Part shown: positions 53,681 through 64,000 of the stretch, piece after piece
Layout: every line of letters starts with the position of its first letter
Position numbering within the stretch: the first letter of the stretch is position 1
Assembly (NCBI GenBank): GCA_963965975.1
Contig: OZ014423.1
Coordinates: 5,544,301-5,608,300, forward strand
DNA length: 64,000 nucleotides
Direction of reading: 5' to 3'
DNA from: Xestospongia bergquistia
Lineage: Eukaryota; Porifera; Demospongiae; Haplosclerida; Petrosiidae
The notes under the pieces: generated by a model
The model's database searches: none
Told to the model about the DNA's origin: nothing
The model's input: the letters and a program-made list of their open reading frames with translations, nothing else
Position numbers and translations under genes: made by a program

Positions 53681-53822
53681 GCTACAGCAGTCATAATTTG
53701 GATTTATAAATCATTATGATTCGAACAGTGAAGTTCTTTTGCTCCTCCTCCTACTACCTCATACATCCTGGCTACTTCCTCAATAAATACTTAACAAAAA
53801 CATATCAAGTATTATAAAAGTA

Positions 53823-56732
53823 CTATATGAATTCAATCTTTTTACTGATGTTTGTAATTATGTAAGTATCTTCATCACTGAAATCATCTCCATTTAATTT
53901 GAGTATCCTGATCACTGAGTTGTTCTCTGCTTTAATAGCAATCTCTTCTACTTGAAACAAAGGAAGTTGATAATCTAGTATAATTTCTTCTAACGACGAA
54001 GTAAACTGAATTACATTAAAAATAACTGATATATTCAATGCTGTGTCATCATCTTGATCATTAAATAATCTTAATGATATCAATTCAGAATCAACCAATG
54101 CAAGAAGAATAGACTCCACATCTGAACAGTAAAGATTAATTTCTAGTCTCTTCAGATTGGTGTTGTGAAATGGTGCTAATGTCTTGTTGATATTTGAACA
54201 GAGTATGTGTTTTGATCGGTCAAAGCAATCTATTTTTAACTCTTGAACAGATGAAGAATAAAAGAGCATTTGTATAGAGTCTAATAGATGACATGTTTTA
54301 TAATTATCAAGCCAGAGATTGAGTTCTTGAACAGGTCTTTCTGGTGCAATTAGCTGTGATAGTGCACACAAATCCTGATGAGTTAAGTTTAGTGAAAGGT
54401 GTAACACCATCAAACTGTCTAAAGGCATCAAAGACTGGCAATTTTCACTACGTAACAAGCAAGCATAATTCAGAAATTGCAACTCTGAAAGCAAACCAAT
54501 CTTAGCAAAGGATGACTTATTGACACATCCCATTAAAGAAAGCCCCTTTAAAGCAATCTTTGGTATATCAACGAGAAATTCAACATTATCTGGTAAATAA
54601 AACCTAAGATGTTTTATTTGTCCTTTCGGTTCAGCTTCAGATTTTATTCCTTCAATAAAAAATTCGATGTGATCAATTAAAACAATTGTCATGTGTATTG
54701 AAACATTATATCTTGCAATGAGGTATCCTAATACATAATAGTCAAAGGGTCCTGATAAAGACATATCATACTCACATATATTTGATAAATTCAATTCTTG
54801 ACAAAAGTGTTTGGTTAATTTAGGTGATTCATAAAGACATCTGATCACTAAATCACACCTGTAACTTGTGAAATTTAAAAGCATTTCAAGCATTTGGTTA
54901 TCCAATGTTGTATTGAGTTTATTAATTATTCCCACATAAAAAGTAAAAACAACTTCAAGGTTTGTATTTGCTTCTAATTCCACTTTAGAAAATGTTCTGT
55001 TAGTAAGTTCTGCCCCTTCATTAGCAATATATATTGCAGCAAGATATTCCTGTAGTGTAGTATGAAGAAAATTGCTGGTATTTTTTTCTTCAGGTCCACT
55101 TAAACTAATGATATTGTTCATCAAACCAAAGTTGCATTTCTCTTCTTCATCAAAAACATAATCTTGGTTCATCACTCCATCATATGCTATTTTGGCAAGC
55201 CGTGAGAAATTGGCTATTGGTTGGAAGTCCTCCAAGTAAATTAGTCGACGAGGAATCTTTAATGTGTGATTATTGAAATGTCGACGTATTAAGGTACGAA
55301 CTAGTTCGTGATATATCTCTGTCATAGTTGATGGAAAAGGTACCTCTTTATCATAAACTTCTTCAAAAACCATGCATAAAATTTTGCAGTTCAGTGGAAT
55401 ATACATCATTTTTTCAATGATAGAGTTATTTTTATAATAATGAGTAAAATTGCGATAAACAGCTGGTTTGTCATGAAAATAGTCTTTGGCATAGTTCTCT
55501 ATTCCAGTTGAATTAAAACCAACAATTTCAACACGTTTAGAATATATATTATTAATATATTCCAGTAACAACTTACTTGCAGTAGGTCGGCTAGTGACCA
55601 ACACTGTAGCATTAAAGGGTAAACTAAGATCAGTTTTTTCATTTACAACAGATTTGATAAGTTGATCATAAATAGAGTTTTTTTCTCTTTGTTCAACTGG
55701 TAATTCATCAAAACCATCAAAAATCCACAAAACACCAGCACCATTAGTAGTATTTATTGCAATTTTCAGCTCTGTCATATTAACGGCATCTTGGCATAGA
55801 CTTTCTAAATAAAGACTGTCCAAAAAATGTGCTTTTTTAAATTTTTCTTCTCGTAAAGCAATTCGAATTACTACTGTAACTTCAAGATGTTTGATTGCAT
55901 GGTTTGCCCATCTCTTAACAAGTTCTTCAACAAATGTAGTTTTGCCAATGCCAGGGGCTCCTTCAACAAGGATAAATTTTAGTGGCTGGTCAGAAACAGG
56001 TTTAAATAAATCGTCCATTTCTAAACGCTCTTTCATATGTAAAATTTCATCGACACCATGTTTTAAAGTGTCTAACGTAAATTTATCAGCAGAAGGTTTA
56101 GTCACGGACTCCATTTTAACAACAGCTAAAGGTATGTATTTTGTACGTTTGCCAATGCGAGGGTATTTGTCATGAAAACTTGTGGATTGGACTCTGGAAT
56201 ATACCTTATGCTGAAGACATAAAGCATATTGTTTCTGGATTGTTACAGGCCACACATATCCAGTGGTTACTCCTAATATAATGCCTAGAGTAATTGGAAC
56301 TAAATGGTACTGAATGATAACTTGCTTCATTTTAGATAAGTTAGTAATCATTTCTGGTGCTATTACAACTGATGTATCATCTATAAACACAAGTGTAACA
56401 ATGATCTTAAGATGCTATATATACTTACCTTGGACTAATACTTTTTCATAATCATCGGCAGTGCTATTCTTACTAATGACTTTTGATCTCAATGTATCCA
56501 CAATTTGTTTTCTTGTTGGGTGAGAATTAGTGTTCAACCACAACTTGAACATTTCTCTTGTTTTGTAACGATCATTTTTCTTTGATTGGTCAATACTCTC
56601 TAATTCTATTGGATCTAACCCAAGTTGACCACCAAAAAGCTCCCAGTTGGGACCTAATCTGATATGTTCACATAACTCTTGCAAACTTGGTTTTTCATCT
56701 AAATACTGCTTGACCGTCCGTTGTCTAGCCAT
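53823..56732 (-). CDS. NLR-type receptor: Death, transmembrane, NACHT, leucine-rich
   Basis: Exons 56429-56732 and 53823-56380 (intron 48 bp) sum to 2862 nt (953 aa). Residues 15-85 form a Death domain (LGPNWELFGGQLGLDPIELESI...LWLNTN). About residues 123-147 are hydrophobic (VIIQYHLVPITLGIILGVTTGYVW), a probable membrane anchor. NACHT follows: P-loop EGAPGIGKTTFVEELVKRW (about 241), Walker B LWIFDGFDELP, sensor VLVTSRPTAS. The C-terminal about 400 residues contain irregular leucine-rich units. Animal NLRs sense infection or damage, oligomerise through NACHT and signal through Death-fold adaptors. A membrane helix between Death and NACHT is unusual. The paralogue downstream is broken; this copy has no lesion. 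Confidence 0.88.
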
Positions 56733-56915
56733 AGAGAAAGAGAGGTGTGGCTATATTTTATTAATAATTAGAATACATAATAGTGCAGAACTATAACAGA
56801 AAATTGTTGAATGAAGTAAATTATCATAAGATCTAGAGAAAGAAAAATTAGCAATAAATTGATAGTCATTATATTATATCCAATACTGCATTACCTTAAT
56901 AATAAGTTTTGGACT
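56712..56915. repeat. Segment shared with the HBS1 3' end
   Basis: The start codon and 5' flank of the NLR gene, up to about 56915, match 61436-61635 nearly base for base with a few small indels. The far end of the match corresponds to the last codons and stop of the HBS1 gene. Confidence 0.85.
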
Positions 56916-57784
56916 CTGTCTAGATTTAGTTAATGCTTATAATGGTGTGTTTGTCTCTGGTTTGATTAGCAAGAGTAATAGTCTACTCAACATATGAAAA
57001 TAATTTGATATTGCAAATTTATCCTGAATTAATATTTAATAATATTTTACAAAACAAAATTATTGTCAGTTTGATGATATACTAATGGTAAGTATCTATG
57101 GTGGGTGCTCTTGCTTCAGAGTTGAGGAAAATTGAAAGGTCTCCACTCTCCAGTCTAGTCAAGGAGAGTCCAATAATAAAAAGCACAGTTAGCACACACC
57201 TACATTTTTCATCAGCACTAGTAAATTGAAGTGTTTCAATATCATACGTGTGTAATAAAAAATAAAATTTGTGTGTATTGATAGACACTAAACCCTAAAC
57301 TTAAATTGTTAACAAACAGCAAATTAAATAATAAACGTTAATTTTAATGCCTAAATATTTCCTTGGATCATTAGAGAGAGATTGCATTTTTCGCATATTT
57401 GACATTAATAAACGCGACCACACCCCAATAATTAATAAACGCGACCACACCCTAATATTGGCCACACCTTTTTTTTTTCCTGCCTGGGTGGAGTTGCCGC
57501 CTATGGACGGGAATATATCAAGAGCACGTGCATACACCTAGCAAGGAAACGCGTGACCACCATTATGGCGGGAAATATCAACCACTAGCACACGCCTGAC
57601 GAGCTAAAAATTACATAGTTGTAGTGTGCTGGCATTTCCCGCCAAATTGTCACTGGTTTGTGCCTTGTGTTTGTCAAAATGAAGTATGACAGAGATGTCT
57701 TGATAACATAAAAGCACTTCATGTTGTAAGCTTATACTAAGTCACAGACCCCCGTGGGTCTTCGTCGCAACGACTCGTCGTTGA

Positions 57785-58165
57785 TTGTTGAGTTCTTCGA
57801 TGGATTGATTCTTCTCAGTTCTGATATTTTGATTGTTGAGTTCTTCGATGGATTGATTGTTTTCAGTTGTTTGATAATTTGATTGTTCAGTTCTTCGATG
57901 GATTGATTGTTTTCAGTTGTTTGATATTTTGATTGTTGAGTTCTTCGATGGATTGATTCTTCTTAGTTTTCTGATATTTTGATTGTTCAGTTCTTCGATG
58001 GATTGATTGTTTTCAGTTTTCTGATATTTTAATTGTTCAGTTCTTCGATGGATTGATTGTTTTCAGTTCTGATTGTTCAGTTCTTCGATGGATTGACTGT
58101 TTTCAGTTCTCTGATATTTTGATTATTCAGTTCTTCGATGGATTGATTGTTCTCTTGACGAAAAA
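57785..58165. repeat. Minisatellite with unit 'gttcttcgatggattgatt'
   Basis: Seven tandem copies of a unit of about 50-57 bp: 'gttcttcgatggattgatt' plus 'gttttcagttctctgatat' plus 'tttgattgttga', with small length changes. Confidence 0.9.
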
Positions 58166-58264
58166 GGTGAGTCGCTCTCCTGCCTATTCTCTTCTCTCTT
58201 CTTCCTTCAAGCCTTCTTTCCTCTTCTTTTTTATTTTTTATTTTTATTTTTTTTTGGGCTTTCA

Positions 58265-58425
58265 GCCTATACACCATACACACACTCATACAATCCCTAA
58301 AAATCATCTCCCCCCTGCCGCTCGGCGGCCTAAAAAAAAATTTTTTTAATATCTCAGGCCGCCGAGTGGCGGGGGGGAGCTCTGATCTTCTAGGGTGCGT
58401 GTGTGTGTGTGCTGTGTGTGTGTAG
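58265..58425. repeat. GC-rich foldback (imperfect inverted repeat)
   Basis: 'ctgccgctcggcggcct' at about 58315 pairs with 'aggccgccgagtggcgg' at about 58357. The arms extend outward, with 'acacacactcataca' on the left and 'gtgtgtgtgtgtgtag' on the right. Between them lies A9T7. It may be a small foldback element or a MITE; no target duplication was confirmed. Confidence 0.6.
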
Positions 58426-58679
58426 GTTGGTAGTCCTTTTTCACTTCCTCTGTCTCTCTTCACTCTCTATTCACTCATTGTCACCAACAGTTCATGACTA
58501 CTCTCTTTTTCTTTCCCTGCAGGAGCAGCACTGGTGAAAAAGGTGAGCTGTCTTTCCATCCATCCATCCACTTTTCATCCACTCTTTGATGATCCAGTTG
58601 TTATTCTTCTCTTTCTCCCTCTATGTTCTCAACTTGTGGACTGGACTCTTGGGAACTGTCCATCTTCTCTTTTCTACTA

Positions 58680-58835
58680 TTGTTGAACTGGAGACCTTCA
58701 CTGGACTTCTTGGTGGATTGGAGAACTTCACTGGACTTCTTGGTGGATTGGAGACCTTCACTGGATTTCTTGGTGGATCAGAGACCTTCACTGGACTTCT
58801 TGGTGGATTGGAGACCTTCACTGGACTTCTTGGGG
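58680..58835. repeat. Five copies of a 30-bp minisatellite
   Basis: Unit 'ggagaccttcactggacttc' plus 'ttggtggatt', almost identical copies. Because the unit is 30 bp it leaves open frames on both strands; a coding role is not supported. Confidence 0.9.
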
Positions 58836-60534
58836 ACTCTTCAACTACAGATACAGTTTTTATTTTATATTTTTTAATTTGAAAAAATATTTTTTTCTTT
58901 TTTAGTTTTATAGTTTTTTTCTCAATTCTCTCTTTTATGGTTTATATAATATATTTCTTCTCATTTATAGCTTGTTTTTTTAGTTTGTTATCTTTTATAG
59001 TTTTATATTAATTGTTTTTTAAAAAAAACATTTTTTAAAGTCAATCTTAAAAAACATTTTATCTTAAAAATTTAAAACATTTTAAAAACATTTAAAAAAA
59101 ACTTTTAAAGTCAAATCTTAAAAAACATTTTTAAAAGTCAATCTTAATCTTTTATAGTTTTATATTAATTGTTTTTTTAGTTTGTTATTTTCTTTTAAAC
59201 TATTTGTTTTCTATTTGTTTTTTTTTTTTAAAGTTTTTTTAAAGTCAATAAAAAAAACACTTTTAAAACACTTTTTTAAAGTCAAATCTTAAAAACATAG
59301 TCAATCTTAATCTTTTATAGTTTTTATTAATCTTAAAAACATTTTTAGTTTGTTATTTTTCTTTTATCTTTTATAAAAAAAACACTTTTAAAACACTTTT
59401 TTAAAGTCAAATCTTAAAAACATAGTCAATCTTAATCTTTTATAGTTTTTATTAATCTTAAAAACATTTTTAGTTTGTTATTTTTCTTTTATCTTTTATA
59501 GTTTTATATTAATTGTTTTTAAAATATTAATTGTTTTTTAAAAAAGTCAATCTTAAAAATCATTTTTTAATGTCAATCTTAACTTTAATTTCAAAGATAT
59601 TAAAGTTAATTATTATTCAATTCAATTAGAATTCGATTTCTTGAATAAGTTTAGAATTCAGTTTCTTTTGAAACTGTAACTTTTTCAAACTGTAATACAT
59701 CTTACTTTTTATCTTTAATAATACCTTATTTTTAATATCACTTCTTTAATAACCAACTACAATTACCATTGCTGTTGTATTATTATAATTATACTGATTG
59801 TTATTACAACATAATATTATATGCATCATTTACTCCTTAGTTTTACAAGAAACAATTCTCTAATTTCAATCATATTATATCTTTTTTACAAAAAACTATA
59901 TCATTAATTGATTAATGTAGCTTTCCCAAATAGGATTACATTAATTATTGTATGTCTATATACCTCATTATAGTGTTCATGTTTTTAGTGTTTTATTTGG
60001 TATAAAATTTGACAGTCCTTTATATACCAAACATGCTAAAAGTAGCAACCATTCTGACTTGGATCACCTTTAAATTTGACTGTTCCATCATTCCATGTCC
60101 AGATAATTAGTAACTTCATTCGATTCCTTTTAAAATTTTGTTAAATTCATTTCATATTTTATTTTTTTTTAAGTTTTAAAAAATAGTTCTAAATCAGTTA
60201 GCTTTTAAGATTATTCAAATTGAACATAATGTTTTCTGAATGTAGGTTCCTTAAAGTAAAGCCTACATCATGTCTACATTATCACTTGATGTAACTTTAA
60301 TATAAATCAATATTATTTAAACCAATTCTTTTAAAAATAACAAATGACATTTGTTTTTCTACCAACACTTTATAATTTACTAATGGAGGACAACTCTCAT
60401 ATAAAGGATATCATAACATTGTCTACTAAATAGAGTGGTCCTATTAAATTATCTACTAGCAAAAGGATACATAAATATTTGCCTTGTTGTGAACCAGAAA
60501 GTGTCCATATGGGATCAAAGAGAAAATGAAGCCT

Positions 60535-60969
60535 TTAGGAATAACAGTTTAGTCTCTGGGGGTTCCAAAGAGCAACAGAGAGAGAGAGAGAGAGTGAGAG
60601 CAACAGAAGGATGGAACACACATACATGTTTACTTGTAAATCAGGTTGAGTTGTAATCCAATGTCCTTGTAATGCTACTAAATTAATAATTTCTTGTTTT
60701 GTTGATAGATTGTGTATAGTAGTGGGTGTGGTTTCATACTTATATTGTTCTAAAGATTGTTCCACTTGGTTTTTAACAGTCATTGAAGTAATATTAAAAT
60801 CAGTGATAGACTAACCAGATGATACTGCACATGAGATATCAATAATATCATGTGACGTTGACCCACCTCCCTCCTTGATCAACGACACAGGACACATTAA
60901 GATATTTCGATGTTGGTTCAGCATGACAATAGTGCACAATTCATAATTTTTCAGTCTTTGATCGTACAT
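60535..60969 (-). CDS. Uncertain small three-exon gene
   Basis: Exons 60816-60969, 60634-60764 and 60535-60555 join in frame (306 nt, 101 aa). It starts MYDQRLKNYELCTIVMLNQ and ends DLQRLNCYS. Codon content looks protein-like and the donors are gttag and gtaaa, but one acceptor (aaaaccaag) is weak. I do not recognise the product; no signal peptide or membrane helix. It could be the 3' end of a decayed longer gene, since 61035-61290 upstream also looks exon-like but has stops. Confidence 0.3.
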
Positions 60970-61435
60970 ACCACACCCACTGAAAATAGAAACACTTATA
61001 ACTTATTGTAAGACAGTAAAAAAGAAACTGAAAAAAATATTAACTAACTTGTCCCAACTTCTTCTCATAGCACATTTCTCCTTCTCTCATTGCTAGTTTG
61101 TCAGCCTTTTTCCTAATGCTTCTCTTCCTATTAGCAAGACAATTTAAGGCATAAGTTCAATTTTCTATGTAGTTTATTGCTTCATTCCCATCTTCTCTCT
61201 GCTGTGACATTGCCTTTTGACACTTGAAAAGTTCCCCAGGTGGTTAAAGCTCTCCATTTAAGTAGACCCAACCTAAGAAGTGATAAAATGATTTGTATGT
61301 GTCGAGTTCCATTTCTCTTCACCAAATTATTAAGTCTGACACCCTCGGGTCCAAGATGGAATTAATTTTGCAGCCTTTTCGTTTCAAAATTTGGACTTAG
61401 GTCCAAATTTTGCACCAGGACCAAATTTTTCGTGA
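60970..61435 (-). pseudogene. Exon-like stretch with stops
   Basis: On the minus strand about 61035-61290 reads as a charged, Lys-rich peptide (ANRKRSIRKKADKLAMREGE) flanked by an acceptor-like and a donor-like site. It has two in-frame stops and its phase does not fit the downstream exon. It may be a decayed part of the small gene at 60535-60969. Confidence 0.25.
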
Positions 61436-61590
61436 CAGTCCGTTGTCTAGCCATAGAGAAAGAGAGGTGTGGCTATATTTTATTAATAATTAGAATACAT
61501 AATAGTGCAATAAAACTGAACTATAACAGAAAATTGTTGAATGAATCATAAGATCTAGAAAAAGAAAAATTACCAATAAATTAATAGTCA
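61436..61590 (-). pseudogene. Truncated NLR 5' end (first codons plus promoter)
   Basis: The minus strand carries the NLR start (MARQRT, ATG at about 61451-61453) and its 5' flank, matching 56712-56890, but all sequence after the sixth or seventh codon is unrelated. This is the stub of a further NLR copy. Confidence 0.75.
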
Positions 61591-63868
61591 TTATATTATA
61601 TCCAATACTCCATTTACTTTAATAATAAGTCCAGCTGCTATTGTATTCCCTCCATATCTTAACATAAAACGACCTAACTCTTTACAGTCCTGATATAACT
61701 CAACACAAACTGGTCTTGATAACTCTATTTCTATAACAGCTGAACAGTTCTTTGTCAAACATCTAATAAAGCATAGCTGAGGTACTGGGGAAAATGACTT
61801 GATAAATCTACCTTGGTTTTTTCTTGATGACTTCTCCCGAGCTCTTATTTAACTGACTTATTAATTTCTTAATGACAGCTGGTTCGCTTACAGATTGATA
61901 ATGAAATAATACCTTAAGTGTGTGTGTGTGGAAAGAGAGAGAGAGAGAGAGAGGGTCATAGACAATTCTAAATTTTACTTACAGGATATCCAATAGTAAT
62001 TGGTGCTTCTATATTGAGCACAATAATTCTAGCTCTTATTAAACTTGTTATACTAACTGGTATATCAGGTGGACATAACACACTACCCAATCTAATGAAG
62101 AGATCAATAGAGTCATACAGAGGAGATACTCACGTTAACTTTGAGTGATCAATACCAGTCAATGTCAATACAACTTGATCTCCAGCTACTGACCATTGAG
62201 ATGACTCATCGTTAATAGTTATGTCTATCAAATAACAAAAAGTACTCTCTCTCTCTCTCCTATTTCCTCTCTCTTACTTCTTACAGATGCTAGTTCATTA
62301 GCTGGCAACACTAATACACTTTCTCCACATTGTACATAACCGGACTCAATTCTTCCAGCAATATTAACCCCTGAAGCTTGACCTTAAAGAACACTAAATA
62401 ATACAACAGTATACAAAGGAGAGAGAGAAGATACCTTTAAAGATATCTGCCACACAACATCTAAAAGGTTTATCTATTGGTCTTTTAGGAGGTCTAAAGT
62501 TATCTATAGTGATATGTTATGAACACCTTGAAGTTAATGGACACTAATTACCTATACATTCTATTAGGGTTGGTCCCTTATACCAAGAGTCTGAGAGAGG
62601 AACATGAAGATTGTCTCCTGTAATTCCACTACAAGGAACATATGTCACATCTGTTTCCTATATATACAATAGTCATTTATATAATAACTAGTAATGAGGC
62701 TTGCCTTAAATCCTGCTTGTTTTAAAAAGGTTTTTAATGTTGTCATAATCTCATTAAATCTGTCTTTAGACCATTCCACCTAATAATATTACAATACTAT
62801 AATATATACTTGTGTTATATCACTGACTGTGTCCATTTTGTTAACAGCAACTACTAACTGTGTTACTCCAAGTGAACGTACTAAAATAGCATGTTCCCTC
62901 GTCTGACCACCAGACTCAAACCCAGATTCAAATTCACCTGTAGCTGAGTCCACAACGAGTACAGCAACATCAGCCTAAAATAAGAGATAAAGATGGCCGA
63001 ATAAATTAATCTTACTTGTGCAGCTCCTGTTATCATATTGGGAATAAAGTCACGATGACCAGGCGCATCAAGAAGATTAATTTTGAGACGATGTGTTTCA
63101 AATTGTTGCTGTGCTATGTCCATAGTAATACCCCTGTTAATGACGATAATTATTATAGTATTAATATTGATATACCGATTTCTCTCTTCTCCTGTCTCGT
63201 CCAAAACCCAAGCATATAAAAATGAAGCTTTGCCAAATTTTTGAGACTCTACTTCATACCTTAATTAAAGGGAGTGGCTATGATGTCATTATTTGTAATG
63301 ACTAACTTGTGCATTGCCTTCTTTGAAACACAACCCAATAGATATAATAAATGTCCCATCAACGTACTTTTACCAGCATCAACATGACCTAAGAGATAAG
63401 GATGTAAATATATCTATCTACATCCATCCATCCATCCATCTGTCTATTCATCTGTTTATTCATCCTTTTGTCTGTCAATCTATTATCAATTTTGTCTTTA
63501 CCAATTACTACTAAATTAATTTGTGGTTTTTCCACTTGTTCTCTCTTCTTGTATTCAGTTAAAACATCAATCTAAAGTTTGAAGATAACAAACAGTTTAA
63601 TAAAAAGATTTGATTACCAATTGTTTGCCCTTAGATGAACTTCGTAATAATTGAGGTTGTCGAGAAGGTGTAACTGTAGAAGTTGGCGTACCTCGACCAG
63701 ATGAGGGTGAAGGAGAACGAGCAGGACTGGACCCTCGGCTAACAAAGTAGAGACAATATACAACAAGTACATATTATTATTCATACCTCCAGTTATCATG
63801 AGGAGTTATAAATCCCATCTTTGGATTTGAGGAGGAGGACTTAACAAGTACTGTTGGAGAGCTTTCAA
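61591..63868 (-). CDS. HBS1L: HBS1-like translational GTPase (3' part)
   Basis: Fifteen exons lie in the window, with the 5' exons beyond 64000: 63787-63868, 63618-63738, 63502-63571, 63307-63388, 63176-63259, 63016-63133, 62828-62974, 62705-62779, 62552-62657, 62435-62503, 62278-62382, 62134-62224, 61983-62091, 61812-61912 and 61591-61762. A Ser/Pro-rich linker precedes the EF1A-type GTPase: G1 [15 protein letters not shown]3 DAPGHRDF, G4 [32 protein letters not shown] and [17 protein letters not shown] are HBS1 rather than eRF3 wording. Beta-barrel domains 2 and 3 end [29 protein letters not shown]. With Pelota it rescues stalled ribosomes and supports no-go and non-stop mRNA decay. The intron after QAGFK begins gcaag (GC-AG). 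Confidence 0.93.
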
Positions 63869-64000
63869 CTACACAAGAAACATGTAATAATTATGTTAGA
63901 ATAAAAGGACTAACATTTATTTTCTTTTGTCAATGTTTAAAATATATATATATATAAATAATATTTATAAATAAATATTTATTATTATTATTGTTTAAAT

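Larger units (their letters stand above)
56733..60534. other. Gene-poor region with minisatellites, a foldback and A/T low complexity
   Basis: No convincing exon. The listed minisatellites (57785-58165, 58680-58835), the foldback (58265-58425) and an A/T-homopolymer-rich stretch at 58860-59600 (repeated 'aaagtcaatcttaaaaa') explain most open frames. The minus-strand frames at 57082-57288 and 57301-57537 have no recognisable content. Confidence 0.6.

Noticed and set aside
55891..56175. 94-codon plus-strand frame
   Set aside because: Antisense to the NACHT P-loop region.
57785..58165. Regularly spaced repeats resembling a CRISPR array
   Set aside because: Spacer-like parts are themselves near identical, so it is a minisatellite, and the DNA is eukaryotic.
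58586..58882. Open frame encoding GLLGGLETFT repeats
   Set aside because: It is produced by the 30-bp minisatellite, which is open on both strands; no splice or start context.

Overview
This window looks like compact animal nuclear DNA. It is AT-rich, with many short introns (mostly about 45-130 bp) and closely packed multi-exon genes on both strands. The gene content (CaMKII, annexin, leprecan, a neurabin-like PDZ/SAM scaffold, a Frizzled-like 7TM protein, Death-domain NACHT receptors) is metazoan. The NLR architecture, the orphan Frizzled-like receptor and the compactness suggest a demosponge, possibly Amphimedon; that assignment is inference, not a database match. All splice models below were built by hand. 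For most genes the exon sum is an exact multiple of three, which supports the models.

Layout. 1-13 kb: a tandem array of minus-strand genes with two cytidine/dCMP-deaminase domains each (CDADC1-like). One copy is fused to ZU5 and Death domains and carries an in-frame TAA. One copy is intact and ends in four tandemly duplicated exons. At least three degraded relics and several related repeat blocks surround them. 13.3-14.5 kb: an orphan Frizzled/Smoothened-like 7TM protein on one exon. 16.8-25.2 kb: a large neurabin-like PDZ/coiled-coil/SAM scaffold. 25.5-27.2 kb: a SAXO-like axonemal microtubule protein, head to head with a kinase-less TGF-beta-receptor-like membrane protein (27.3-28.1 kb). 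28.3-31.2 kb: prolyl 3-hydroxylase (leprecan), head to head with a small FKBP whose last intron looks like an AT-AC U12 intron. 32.7-34.7 kb: CD2BP2/GYF splicing factor. 36.4-40.4 kb: CTD small phosphatase. 41.1-43.5 kb: secreted clan-D-like glycosidase with an in-frame TAG. 43.6-46.4 kb: annexin A7/A11-like, head to head with CaMKII (46.6-50.1 kb). 51-56.7 kb: two tandem Death-TM-NACHT receptors, one broken. 56.7-60.5 kb: gene-poor DNA with minisatellites and a GC-rich foldback. 60.5-64 kb: a small uncertain gene and the 3' part of HBS1, beside a duplicated fragment of the NLR 5' end.

Most genes are independent housekeeping or signalling loci. Two groups may bear on innate immunity: the deaminase-Death fusion array and the Death-NACHT receptors. 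Both groups are tandem, recently duplicated and partly broken, as expected for fast-evolving defence families. A functional link between them is a hypothesis.
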